64,000 nt of DNA from Actinomyces sp. (GTDB lineage Bacteria; Actinomycetota; Actinomycetes; Actinomycetales; Actinomycetaceae). Under the pieces are notes generated by a model. The model was not told the origin of the DNA and made no database searches. It worked only from the letters and a program-made list of their open reading frames with translations. Where the stretch lies: NCBI GenBank assembly GCA_022649165.1, contig JALCNR010000014.1, positions 1 to 64,000 on the forward strand, read 5' to 3'. Position numbers and translations under genes: made by a program. Below are positions 52,648 through 61,719 of the stretch, in pieces (within the stretch, counting starts at the first letter, position 1; every line of letters starts with the position of its first letter).

Positions 52648-53625
52648 ATGAGTGACGTGGTCACGAAGTTGCTTCACCTGCTCGGCGCTGTTGGGGTGCT
52701 CGCGGTGATCGTGGTGCTGCTCCTGGGGATGGGCGCGTTCTCTGAGAGGCTGCCGAGGAGGTGGCAGAAATGGGCCACACCCCTCGTCCTGGCCGGCGGC
52801 GCGATCGTGTTCGCTTTGGCGGGGCTCGTCTATCCAGCGGTCCAGACCGCGTGGCAGTCGTTCTTCAACTCCGACGGCAGCGGCTTCGTCGGGCTGGAGA
52901 ACTACAAGTGGGTCTTCACGGACTCCGGGGCGCTGATCGGGCTGCGGAACACGTTCCTGTGGGTGGTCCTGGTCCCGATCTTCTCCGTGGTCATCGGATT
53001 TGGATACGCGCTCCTGGTCGACAAGTCCAGGTACGAGAACATCCTGAAGGCCATGCTCTTCATGCCCATGGCGATCTCGTTCGTCGGGGCGTCGGTCATC
53101 TGGAAGTTCATGTACACCTACCGGCAGGGCGGTCAGGAGCAGATCGGCCTGTTGAACCAGGTCCTGGTGTGGCTGGGGCTCACGCCGCAGCAGTTCCTGG
53201 TCAACACGCCCTGGAACTCCCTCTTCCTCATGGTCGTCGTCGTGTGGACCCAGGCGGGGTTCGCGATGATCGTCATGTCGGGCGCGATCAAGTCGATCCC
53301 CGCCGAGGTGATCGAGGCGGCCCGCCTGGACGGCGCGGGAGGATGGACGATCCTCACCCGCGTCACGATCCCGCTGGTGCGCCCGTCCCTGGTCGTCTCG
53401 CTGACGACGATCTCGGTGGCGATGCTCAAACTCTTCGATGTGGTCCGCACCATGACGGGCGGGCAGTTCCAGACGACGGTGCTCGCCAACATGATGTACG
53501 ACCAGTCGTTCAAGTACTCCGAGCCGGGCAAGGGTGCGGCTGTCGCCGTCCTGTTGCTGGTGCTGGTCCTGCCCGTGATGATCGGGAACGCCGTGCAGAT
53601 GCGAAAGAACAAGGAGATCCGCTAG
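52648..53625 (+). CDS. sugar ABC transporter permease, MalF-type (locus C)
   Basis: This 325-residue permease has an extra N-terminal helix (about 10-30) and a basic loop before the six-helix core. The EAA loop is present (EAARLDGAGGWTILTRVTIP). AGAAAGAGGCG precedes the ATG. Stop and next start share one base (TAGTG). Confidence 0.9.
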   Translation: MSDVVTKLLHLLGAVGVLAVIVVLLLGMGAFSERLPRRWQKWATPLVLAGGAIVFALAGLVYPAVQTAWQSFFNSDGSGFVGLENYKWVFTDSGALIGLRNTFLWVVLVPIFSVVIGFGYALLVDKSRYENILKAMLFMPMAISFVGASVIWKFMYTYRQGGQEQIGLLNQVLVWLGLTPQQFLVNTPWNSLFLMVVVVWTQAGFAMIVMSGAIKSIPAEVIEAARLDGAGGWTILTRVTIPLVRPSLVVSLTTISVAMLKLFDVVRTMTGGQFQTTVLANMMYDQSFKYSEPGKGAAVAVLLLVLVLPVMIGNAVQMRKNKEIR

Positions 53626-54518
53626 TGAGAGAGAGCTCCTCGATATCCGCGGCAGCCGGCCGGGCCCGCCAGACGCTTTCGAGCCGAGCCGCCAGCGCGG
53701 TGGCCGTCGTCATCGCCCTCGTGTGGACCATCCCCACGATCGGCCTGTTCGTCTCGTCGATCAGGCAACCGGATGACATCAAGAAGACGGGCTGGTGGAC
53801 GGTCTTCTCGAACCCGTCGCTGACCCTGGAGAACTACCAGACCGTGCTCTTCGGATCCGGCTCGTCGGGGCGGCTGGCGGACTACTTCATCAACTCCCTG
53901 GTGATCGCCCTCCCGTCGGTCCTCATCCCCCTCGCCCTGGGACTCATGGCGGCCTACGCGTTCTGCTTCCTGGAATGGAAGGGCAAGGACGTCGTCTTCC
54001 TGATCATCTTCGGGCTGCAGATCGTCCCCGTCCAGATGGCGTTGATCCCACTGCTGCGGATCTCCGTCAGCATCGATCTCAGCTCGATCTCGCCGTTCCT
54101 TCCGATCTGGATCATGCACACGATCTTCGCGATGCCGTTGGCCGTCTTCCTCCTGCACAACTTCATGTCCGAGATCCCACAGGAGCTGATCGAAGCGGCA
54201 CGGGTCGACGGGGCCAGCGAAGTGTCGATCTTCCTCCGGGTGGTGCTCCCCCTGATGCTGCCCGGCATCGCCTCCTATGCGACCCTGCAGTTCCTCTGGG
54301 TCTGGAACGACCTGCTCATCGCACTGACCTTCGTCGGCGGGAACGCCGACGCGGCTCCGCTCACGGTGCGCCTGGCGAACCTGGCGGGGACCAACGGCGT
54401 CGGATGGCACCTGCTGACGTCCGGGGCGTTCGTGTCGATGATCATCCCACTCGCCGTGTTCTTCCTGCTGGAGCGCTACATCGTCCGCGGAACGATGGCC
54501 GGCTCGGTGAAGGGATGA
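53625..54518 (+). CDS. sugar ABC transporter permease, MalG-type (locus C)
   Basis: This 297-residue permease starts at GTG 53625 with AAGGAG at 53611 in the preceding gene. It shows the MalG pattern: SSIRQPDDIKKTGWW, TLENYQTVLF, EAARVDGASEVSIFLRVVLP and the terminal GTMAGSVKG. It pairs with the preceding protein. No ATPase gene is in the operon. Confidence 0.9.
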   Translation: MRESSSISAAAGRARQTLSSRAASAVAVVIALVWTIPTIGLFVSSIRQPDDIKKTGWWTVFSNPSLTLENYQTVLFGSGSSGRLADYFINSLVIALPSVLIPLALGLMAAYAFCFLEWKGKDVVFLIIFGLQIVPVQMALIPLLRISVSIDLSSISPFLPIWIMHTIFAMPLAVFLLHNFMSEIPQELIEAARVDGASEVSIFLRVVLPLMLPGIASYATLQFLWVWNDLLIALTFVGGNADAAPLTVRLANLAGTNGVGWHLLTSGAFVSMIIPLAVFFLLERYIVRGTMAGSVKG

Positions 54519-54632
54519 CAAGGGCCGGCAAATGGCGGCGAGCGCTGTGCGCCTCCGCGCCGGAGGACAACGAAGCCGGCCTGTGGATGCGGGCCCGGCC
54601 GTGACGGACAAGAGAAGGATCTAGTCAAAGCA

Positions 54633-57600
54633 ATGAACGAGTCGCATGCACGTCTCACCGTCGATCGCATCGATCGCCTGGTCCACGACCGAATCGTCCC
54701 GGCGGTGAACGCCCACGCGATCCCGGTCGACGTCCTCCGGTGGGACGCACCGGGGGAGCCGGTGGCCTTCGCCGAGGCGGTCCGGGCCGACTACCGGCCG
54801 TCGGAGCCCGGGGAGGCCTGGGGGGCACCGTGGTCCACCACGTGGTTCCGCCTCGAGACGACGGTCCCCGCGACGTGGCGCGCCGAGGACGGCCTCGTGG
54901 AGTTCGCAGTGGACCTGGGGTTCACGCGAGCCAATCCGGGATTCCAGGCCGAGGGCACGGCATGGGACGCCGACGGTCGCATCATCAAGGGCATCCAGCC
55001 GCGCAACGCGCATGTCCCGGTGCGCGCCATCGCCGGGCAGCGGGTGGTCGTCTACGTCGAGGCGGCGGGGAACCCCGATCTGGCCCGGAGCGGCGCCGAG
55101 TCGTTCCTGCCGACCGGATTGGGACGCCGGGAGACCGCCGGGTCCGCCTGCCAGTACCGGCGCGGTGACTTCCTCCTGACACAGAGGGACGAGACCGTGT
55201 GGAGCCTGCTCCAGGACCTGAGGGCCCTCCGCGGCCTGGTGGACGTCCTGCCCGCGGACCGCCCGAGGCGCAGCCGGGTGCTCGAGGCGATGGATGCCAT
55301 GCTCGCCCTCGTCGATCCGCACGACGTGGGCTCGACCGCGGAGGCCGGACGGTCGGCGCTGCGCCCGGCGCTGGCGAGCCCGGCGGCGGCATCGGCGCAC
55401 GCGGTGGTGGCGACCGGCCACGCCCACATCGACTCGGCGTGGCTGTGGCCGCTGCGGGAGACCCGTCGGAAGGTGGCGAGGACCTACTCGAACGTCCTCA
55501 GCCTCATGGAGGAGTACCCCGATCTGGTGTACGCATGCCCGGCGGCCCAACACCTGTCCTGGATCGAGAGCGACTATCCCGAGCTCTTCGCCCGGGTCCG
55601 CGCGGCGGTCCAGGAGGGCCGGTTCGTCCTCGTGGGAGGGATGTGGGTCGAGTCCGACACGAACATGCCCTCCGGCGAATCGCTGGTGCGCCAGTTCGTC
55701 GAGGGAAAGCAGTACATGCGTGAGAAATTCGGCGTCGAGACCCACGAGGTGTGGCTCCCGGACTCCTTCGGCTTCTCAGCGGCGTTCCCCCAGATCGCCA
55801 GGCAGGCCGGCTGCGGATGGTTCCTCAGCCAGAAGCTGTCCTGGAACGACACGAACCGGATGCCCCATCATTCCTTCCTGTGGGAGGGAATCGATGGGAG
55901 CCGCGTGTACGCGCACTTCCCTCCCGTGGACACCTACAACTCCGACCTGTCCGCTGCGGACCTCGACCGTGCGGAACGCCAGTTCGCCAGCCCGGAGCGC
56001 GCGAACACGTCGTTGGTGCCGTTCGGCTACGGCGACGGGGGCGGCGGCCCGACCCGGGAGATGATGGAGGCGGCCCGCCGCACGGCGGATCTCGAGGGGT
56101 CCCCGAGGGTCTCGGTGGGGACGCCCGCCGCGTTCTTCACCGCCAGCGAGGCGGCGGATCCCCGCCCACCGGTGTGGAGCGGGGAGCTTTACCTGGAGCT
56201 GCACCGGGGGGTCTTCACCTCTCAGGCGGACACGAAGCGGGGCAATCGACGCTCAGAGGCGCTGCTCCACGAGGCCGAGCTCTGGGCGGCGACGGCCTGC
56301 GTGCGCCGGGGCGCCTCCTACCCCTATGACCGATTGGCCGATCTGTGGCGCACGGTCCTGCTGGGGCAGTTCCACGACATCCTGCCAGGCTCCGCGATCG
56401 GGTGGGTCTACGACGAATTCAAGCAGAAGTACGCCCAGATCGAGCGGGACGCCGAGGAGATCACGGCGTCTGCCCTGGGGAGCCTGTGCGGCGTGGGCGA
56501 CACCGGAGCGCCTTCCGTCATGGCCTCGGCGAACTCGACGCCGTTTCCGACGGCCGGGGTGCCGGCTGGCGGCGTGGGAGCGGCGGTGCCCCCGGCATCC
56601 CGCACCGTCGCCATCGAGGACGCCGCGGGATGGACGCTGGACAACGGCGAGGTCCGTGTCCATGTGGGCCGTGACGGCGCGATCGACTCGCTCGTCCACG
56701 TGGCCCTCGGCCGGGAGGTCGTCCCCGACGGGGAGAAGGCGGGCGTCCCGCAGCTGTTCCGGGACAACCCGGCGAAATGGGACGCGTGGGATCTGGACCC
56801 GATCGCGGCCGGCACCGGACGGCCCCTGCTGGGCGCTGACGCGGTCTGGCTGGACGGCGGATCGGCGGAGCCGACGGTGAGGGCCGAGCGCACGTTCGGG
56901 GACAGCGCTCTGTCTCAGAGCATCAGCCTGGTCCCAGGCAGGGCGCAGGTGGATGTGTCGTGCGATGTCGACTGGCACGAGTCGGAGCACCTGCTGAAGA
57001 TCGCCTACCCGGTCGACATCCGCTCGGACCACTTCGCCTCGGAGATCCAGTTCGGCCACCTGAACCGGCCGCTGCACACGAACACGAGCTGGGACGAGGC
57101 CAGGTTCGAGATGTGCGCCCACCGATGGGTGTACATCGACGAGCCCGGGTTCGGGGTGGGGATTGTGAACGACTCGACTTACGGGCACGACGTCACGAAG
57201 GCGGACTCGGGCCGGGCCGCCGTGATCCGTCAGAGCCTCCTTCGCGCGCCGAAGTACCCCGATCCCGACGCGGACCAGGGCCGGCACCGCTTCCGGACCC
57301 GCATCGTGGTCGGAGAGGGACTCGAGGACGTGATCGCAGCGGGCTACGAGGTCAACTGCCCGCCCCGTCCGGTGAAGGCGGCGGGTCCGGTCGAGCCCCT
57401 GGTGAGACCCGAGAACGAGCTCGGCTGCGCCGTGCTGGACACCGTCAAGCTCGCCCAGGACCGCAGCGGCGACGTCATCCTCCGCGTCTACGAGGCTCTC
57501 GGCGGCCGCGCGAGGATCCGGCTGCACATCGGCGAGGAGATCGCCCGTGCGGCTCTCACGGACCTCCTGGAACGGGAGGAGCGCGCGCTCGACGTCGAGG

Positions 57601-57668
57601 GGGACTCCGTCGTCCTGGGCCTGCGGCCTTTCCAGGTCGCGACCGTCCGCCTCTCCTGGCGGCGGTGA
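54633..57668 (+). CDS. GH38 alpha-mannosidase (locus C)
   Basis: This 1011-residue cytosolic alpha-mannosidase is homologous to the locus A enzyme over its whole length but about 80 residues shorter. The zinc-binding GHAHIDSAWLWPLRET lies near residue 263 and the nucleophile motif WLPDSFGFSAAFP near 375; SLVPFGYGDGGGGPTREMM and FHDILPGSAIGWVY are also shared. There is no signal peptide. It is preceded by GAGAAGGA and follows the permeases by 114 bases. The GH42-like gene is next. The two GH38 enzymes may differ in linkage preference. Confidence 0.93.
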   Translation: MNESHARLTVDRIDRLVHDRIVPAVNAHAIPVDVLRWDAPGEPVAFAEAVRADYRPSEPGEAWGAPWSTTWFRLETTVPATWRAEDGLVEFAVDLGFTRANPGFQAEGTAWDADGRIIKGIQPRNAHVPVRAIAGQRVVVYVEAAGNPDLARSGAESFLPTGLGRRETAGSACQYRRGDFLLTQRDETVWSLLQDLRALRGLVDVLPADRPRRSRVLEAMDAMLALVDPHDVGSTAEAGRSALRPALASPAAASAHAVVATGHAHIDSAWLWPLRETRRKVARTYSNVLSLMEEYPDLVYACPAAQHLSWIESDYPELFARVRAAVQEGRFVLVGGMWVESDTNMPSGESLVRQFVEGKQYMREKFGVETHEVWLPDSFGFSAAFPQIARQAGCGWFLSQKLSWNDTNRMPHHSFLWEGIDGSRVYAHFPPVDTYNSDLSAADLDRAERQFASPERANTSLVPFGYGDGGGGPTREMMEAARRTADLEGSPRVSVGTPAAFFTASEAADPRPPVWSGELYLELHRGVFTSQADTKRGNRRSEALLHEAELWAATACVRRGASYPYDRLADLWRTVLLGQFHDILPGSAIGWVYDEFKQKYAQIERDAEEITASALGSLCGVGDTGAPSVMASANSTPFPTAGVPAGGVGAAVPPASRTVAIEDAAGWTLDNGEVRVHVGRDGAIDSLVHVALGREVVPDGEKAGVPQLFRDNPAKWDAWDLDPIAAGTGRPLLGADAVWLDGGSAEPTVRAERTFGDSALSQSISLVPGRAQVDVSCDVDWHESEHLLKIAYPVDIRSDHFASEIQFGHLNRPLHTNTSWDEARFEMCAHRWVYIDEPGFGVGIVNDSTYGHDVTKADSGRAAVIRQSLLRAPKYPDPDADQGRHRFRTRIVVGEGLEDVIAAGYEVNCPPRPVKAAGPVEPLVRPENELGCAVLDTVKLAQDRSGDVILRVYEALGGRARIRLHIGEEIARAALTDLLEREERALDVEGDSVVLGLRPFQVATVRLSWRR

Positions 57669-57689
57669 CCGCGGGTGAAGGAGCATGCG

Positions 57690-59783
57690 ATGAGCCTCGA
57701 TGCGCGGCCGATGCTGGAACTCTGGTTCGGCAACTTCTTCGAGCCCTTCTTCTCCAACGTCGAGGCGGTGCGCGAGGGGCTGGCGGACGCGGCGGATCTG
57801 GGCTTCACCACGGTGAACCTCGACTCCAAGCCGTGGGAGGACTTCTTCGCGCGCTATCGCGGAGAGCCGGCTAGCGCGTATGTGGCGATGCAGGAGTTCA
57901 TCATGTCGGAGTCCGCCCTGCGGGGCATGGACTACACGTGCCTCGCCCTGTACTTCTGCGGGGACAACCTCTATCCGAACATCCGCGATGTGCCGCCCGT
58001 CCGCGGCGAGGACGCCATCGGGGTCGACGGCGAGTCCCTGGGGACCTACAAGTACTGGTCCGCCCGGGCGCGTCAGACGATGGCCGATCATGTGAGGGGC
58101 CTGTTGGGCCTGTACGGCAGTGGGATGCGCCGGAGCGCGGACGGCCGCCCCGTCGTCCAGACGATGTTCGACCCGATGGCCAAACCCAGTTTCGACGAGG
58201 AGGGGCGGCGGCATTACCTGTCGTGGCTGCGCCGGCACTACGCCGACGACATCGGCGCGCTGAACCGGAGGTACGGCCTGGACGCGAGGAGCTTCGAGGG
58301 CCTCGGTCCCCGCGACTACTGGCTGCGACCCGAGGAGCTGAGCTCGGCCGGCTGCGCCCGCCCGACGGCGGCGGACTTCAGCGGTGAGACGCCGGATCTG
58401 TTCCGATGGCTCGACAACCAGGAGTACCTCGCGGAGCTGACGGTGGAGTACTTCGCGGCGATGGAGCACTGCTGGTCATCCGGAGACACGCACGTGTTCT
58501 CCGAGCCCGTGCTGCAGCAATGGGGGTACTTCTTCAACCCTCCTGGCCGAGGGGTGTGGCAGACGGGGCAGCGTGCGCTGGATGTCTACAGGATCGCGCG
58601 TCATGTCGACTCGGCCATGGTCATCGCCGCTCCGCTGAACGCCGAGGACCGGCCCGACGCCTATGCCCTGTCCGTGGAGACGTCCATCGCGCGTTGCGCC
58701 AACGAGGGCAGGGACTTCACGGGAGGCCTCTATCTCGGCCGGCACGTAAACGAGGACATCTACGCGGTGGTCGCTCCCGGCGAGGCGATCGCCACAGAGG
58801 TGGCCGGGGGAGCGCGCCGGATGCACAGCTACGGGTACTCGGGGCTCGACGACGGGGGCGTCCTGTGGCGGATGGGCCGTGATTTCAAGCAGTCGGTGCG
58901 GGACGGGAACCTGTGGGCGCAGAGGGTCATCCCGTTGATCGACGCTCCGCGCGACAAGGAAGTCGCCCTGGTCTTCCCGGCGGAGATGAGCCTCTACGAG
59001 CCCCTCGAGGTGGACGAGGGCGGCCGCCATCGCATGGACCTCCTGGGGTGGTACAGGCAGCTCACGGACCTCGGGTGGCAGGTGGACATCCTGCACAAGG
59101 ACCAGATCGCCGCCGGCGCCCTGAGCGGGTACCAGCACCTGGTAATCCCGACGAACTCGATGTACCGATTCGACCGGGACGAGACGCTGGAACGGGCGGT
59201 GCGCGAGTTCGCGGAGGCGGGCGGGACCGTCCTCCACGGTCCGCACGACGCCCTGGCGGACGGCGCCTTCGGGATCGGGGGGCGCGATGTGCCCTTCGAC
59301 TGCATCGACTGGGAGGAGCAGGGCGTGATCCCCCACGGATGGTCGACCGTGGCCTACGACTCGACGGACGAGGCGCTGGCGGTCTACCACGGGTCGCGCG
59401 CCGCGGCGCTCGCGCGCACACAGGTGGGGCGGGGCGCCGTGTACTCGTTCGGGTTCGAGTACGGGTACGCCTACTCCCGGCGGACGATGCCGTCGGTGCC
59501 GCCGCGATACGGGAGGAGCGACGTGCATCCCGTCGTGCTGTTCGACCGGACACCGGTCGAGGCGATCCTCGGGACCCCTGCGTCCGCGCCGTTGCCTCCG
59601 AGCAAGGGCGTCGAGGTCGCGCGGTTCGGTCGCCACGTCGTGATCGTCAATCATCGTTCCACCAGGGTCGACCTGTCAGCGGTCCCCGCGGAGGAGCGGA
59701 TCGAGATGGTCCCGTCCGTTCCCGGCTGGCTTCCCGGGCACTCGGCGGCATACCTGCGGCTGGGAGCTGGAGTCGGCGGATGA
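57690..59783 (+). CDS. GH42-like glycosidase (TIM barrel plus amidotransferase-like domain)
   Basis: This 697-residue cytosolic protein has a layout like GH42 beta-galactosidases: a TIM barrel (about 1-400; LELWFGNFFEPFF, then HYLSWLRRHYADDIGALNRRYG), a trimerisation/amidotransferase-like domain (about 420-610; LVIPTNSMYRFDRDETLERAVREFAEAGGTVLHGPHD) and a small beta domain at the end. I do not see the standard GH42 catalytic Asn-Glu pair, so it may be a distinct family with another linkage. GAAGGAG precedes the ATG at 57690. It is the last gene of operon C, after the GH38 enzyme. Confidence 0.7.
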   Translation: MSLDARPMLELWFGNFFEPFFSNVEAVREGLADAADLGFTTVNLDSKPWEDFFARYRGEPASAYVAMQEFIMSESALRGMDYTCLALYFCGDNLYPNIRDVPPVRGEDAIGVDGESLGTYKYWSARARQTMADHVRGLLGLYGSGMRRSADGRPVVQTMFDPMAKPSFDEEGRRHYLSWLRRHYADDIGALNRRYGLDARSFEGLGPRDYWLRPEELSSAGCARPTAADFSGETPDLFRWLDNQEYLAELTVEYFAAMEHCWSSGDTHVFSEPVLQQWGYFFNPPGRGVWQTGQRALDVYRIARHVDSAMVIAAPLNAEDRPDAYALSVETSIARCANEGRDFTGGLYLGRHVNEDIYAVVAPGEAIATEVAGGARRMHSYGYSGLDDGGVLWRMGRDFKQSVRDGNLWAQRVIPLIDAPRDKEVALVFPAEMSLYEPLEVDEGGRHRMDLLGWYRQLTDLGWQVDILHKDQIAAGALSGYQHLVIPTNSMYRFDRDETLERAVREFAEAGGTVLHGPHDALADGAFGIGGRDVPFDCIDWEEQGVIPHGWSTVAYDSTDEALAVYHGSRAAALARTQVGRGAVYSFGFEYGYAYSRRTMPSVPPRYGRSDVHPVVLFDRTPVEAILGTPASAPLPPSKGVEVARFGRHVVIVNHRSTRVDLSAVPAEERIEMVPSVPGWLPGHSAAYLRLGAGVGG

Positions 59784-59840
59784 GAGAACGAGGCCTGGGC
59801 GGACACGGGCGCGCGCCGGCCGGGCCCGGCGGGCAGAACT

Positions 59841-60170
59841 CTACGTCAACTCCTCGGTGACCTGTCGGAGGACGCCGGCGACCCGGGACATCGTCTGGGC
59901 GTCGATCTCCAGCCATTGCTCCTCGCCGTCCCCCACGTAGACCCACGTCGGCCCGCGTCCTCCCTTCCGGGAGACGACCACCACGAACTCGCGGACCTCC
60001 CCCAGGGTCTCGGACTCCGCTGTGCCGGACCTCGCGATGACAGGGACCGCCAGGCCGCTGCTCTGGTGCAGGCGATCCTCCGGAGGATCGCTCCGCCCGT
60101 GGCGGACCGTGCACCACGGGGGGCATGCGCCCTCCTGCCGGCCGGCCGCGCAATCCTGCTCATCCGCCAC
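59841..60170 (-). CDS. DUF6907-like small protein
   Basis: This 109-residue protein has the CPPWCTVRHG motif (two Cys and a His near residues 16-24) typical of an actinomycete family whose members end in a helix after WLEIDAQTMSRVAGVLRQV. The function is unknown; the Cys/His set could bind metal. The GTG at 60170 is supported by AAGGAGG 6 bases upstream. It is convergent with the GH42-like gene and divergent from the ribose-type transporter. Confidence 0.7.
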   Translation of the reverse strand: MADEQDCAAGRQEGACPPWCTVRHGRSDPPEDRLHQSSGLAVPVIARSGTAESETLGEVREFVVVVSRKGGRGPTWVYVGDGEEQWLEIDAQTMSRVAGVLRQVTEELT

Positions 60171-60291
60171 GTTTGCCTCCTTCTGATCCTCGCCGAGGCG
60201 TCAGGGACATCCTCGGCGTGGGCATGCGCACCTCCGGGAGGCTGTCCACAGGGTTCAAAACACCTGACATTAAAGGATCCTCTTGCGACAT

Positions 60292-60311
60292 ATGCTACTT
60301 TTAAGTAGCAT
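60292..60311. repeat. 20-bp palindrome in AT-rich DNA
   Basis: ATGCTACTT-TT-AAGTAGCAT has perfect 9-base arms. It overlaps a second pair of arms, ACATATG (60288) and CATATGT (60314). It could be a regulator site or a cruciform-forming element; it is not followed by a T-run suited to a terminator. Confidence 0.6.
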
Positions 60312-60407
60312 TCCATATGTGGCAGCCGGCCGGGCCGGCGGTGCGGACACCTCTCGGGGACGCGAGCGCATCCTGCGCCACCGGTGCTCTGATGGCCGGT
60401 TGCCGCA

Positions 60408-60462
60408 TGTCTGAACATGTCTGAGACAAGGAAGTCGATCGATGTCGAATTTTGTCAGAACA
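60408..60462. promoter_or_regulatory. array of TGTC-GAACA operator-like sites
   Basis: TGTCTGAACA (60408-60417), TGTCTGAGACA (60418-60428) and TGTCAGAACA (60453-60462; extended TTGTCAGAACAA) share TGT-n4/5-ACA symmetry. The first two form head-to-tail 10-bp repeats of CATGTCTGA. They lie 110-160 bases before the binding-protein gene and probably bind its regulator, which is not encoded in the window. Confidence 0.5.
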
Positions 60463-60569
60463 ATTGGGCGAGCAGAGGTTGACATCTTGTCCTTTCCGAG
60501 ACGCGGAACGCCTCCAGAGACAACACGGGGCCGGCAAGGCGGTCCTCGGAATGCGAGAAAGGAAGACCG

Positions 60570-61643
60570 ATGAAACGCACGAACCACCTACGCCTGCTGC
60601 TCGGCGCCGTCATCCCCCTGCTCATGCTCGCAGCCTGCAGCACATCCAACCAGTCGGCCGCAGACCAGTCCGGCTCCCGCAGCGAGTCGGGGACCTCGCC
60701 GGGGGAGAGCGCCATCGCCCCTCTGAGCAAGGACGGCCCGCTGACGATCTCCTACATCCCCATCACCATGAACACGCAGTACACCATGACGCAGTACGGG
60801 ATGCAGGAACAGATCGACCGGCTCGGCGGGAGCGATTTCGCGACCCTCGACGTCCAGGCGCCCGCGTCGAACGACCAGTCGCTGAGCATGCAGCCGAGCA
60901 TCATGGAGAACGCCATCGCCAAGGGCGTTGACGCCATCGTCTTGTCGACCGAGGACGAGCAGGCGATGCTCCCCTACATGAAGAAGGCCACAGAGGCTGG
61001 AATCCCGGTCTTCCTCACGAACATGGCGGAGGTCAACGAGGACGACGCCTACTTCGTCAGCAACATCGGATACAGCCAGTACGACGCCTCCCACCTCATC
61101 GGCGAATGGGTTGTCGACGACACCGCCGGCAAGGACGCGAAGATCGGGATCCTCGAGGGGTATCCCGGCCTTCTCAACGACCAGCGGCTCGCGGGATTCA
61201 AGGACGCCATCGCGGACCACGCCAACCTGGAGGTCGTCGCCTCGCAGACAGCGGACTGGACCCGGGCCAAGGGCCAGGAGGTCACCGAGAACATCCTCAC
61301 CGCGAGTCCTGACATCGACATCATCTACGGGATGTACGACGAGATGGCGCTCGGCGCCGTCTCCGCGATCAAGACGATGAGCACGGAGAAGGACATCATC
61401 GTCGCTGGGTACGACAACACCGCTGACGGGAATGCGGCCATCAAGAACGGCGAGCTCGCGGTGACCGTGGACACGGGATCGAAGAAGGTCGGAGTCGAAC
61501 TGATCAACGCGATCAAGAGCTTCGTGACCGAGGGGAAGGCCGTCGATCGGGAGATCAACGTCCCTCCGATCATTGTCGACGCGACGAACGTCGACGAGTT
61601 CGGCGAGGACACCTATGAGTACGTGCCCCGGGATCCCGAATGA
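60570..61643 (+). CDS. ribose-type sugar ABC transporter substrate-binding lipoprotein
   Basis: This 357-residue lipoprotein has a signal peptide ending in LAAC (Cys23) and a type I periplasmic-binding fold: TISYIPITMNTQYT, then GVDAIVLSTEDEQAM, KIGILEGYPGLLNDQRLAGF and GMYDEMALGAVSAI. These match RbsB/XylF-like binders of pentoses, hexoses, myo-inositol or AI-2; the exact ligand cannot be read. GAAAGGAAGA precedes the ATG. The ATPase and permease genes follow. Confidence 0.9.
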   Translation: MKRTNHLRLLLGAVIPLLMLAACSTSNQSAADQSGSRSESGTSPGESAIAPLSKDGPLTISYIPITMNTQYTMTQYGMQEQIDRLGGSDFATLDVQAPASNDQSLSMQPSIMENAIAKGVDAIVLSTEDEQAMLPYMKKATEAGIPVFLTNMAEVNEDDAYFVSNIGYSQYDASHLIGEWVVDDTAGKDAKIGILEGYPGLLNDQRLAGFKDAIADHANLEVVASQTADWTRAKGQEVTENILTASPDIDIIYGMYDEMALGAVSAIKTMSTEKDIIVAGYDNTADGNAAIKNGELAVTVDTGSKKVGVELINAIKSFVTEGKAVDREINVPPIIVDATNVDEFGEDTYEYVPRDPE

Positions 61644-61719
61644 TCGCCGCGAGTCCCGGGACTCCCCTCCCGGATGCCGCGAGCGTGCGGACCGGGCGGC
61701 GCGGCGCCGATCTGATTGG

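Larger units (their letters stand above)
60171..60569. other. 400-base intergenic control region between DUF6907 gene and ribose-type transporter
   Basis: No gene is visible. The region contains an AT-rich palindrome (60292-60311), three TGTCnGAACA-like sites (60408-60462) and a TTGACA hexamer at 60479-60484 without an obvious -10 partner. It is the most AT-rich stretch of the right half of the window. Confidence 0.6.

Noticed and set aside
59800-59835. GC-rich inverted repeat between convergent genes as terminator
   Set aside because: The pairing is short and ambiguous and lacks a T-run on either side.
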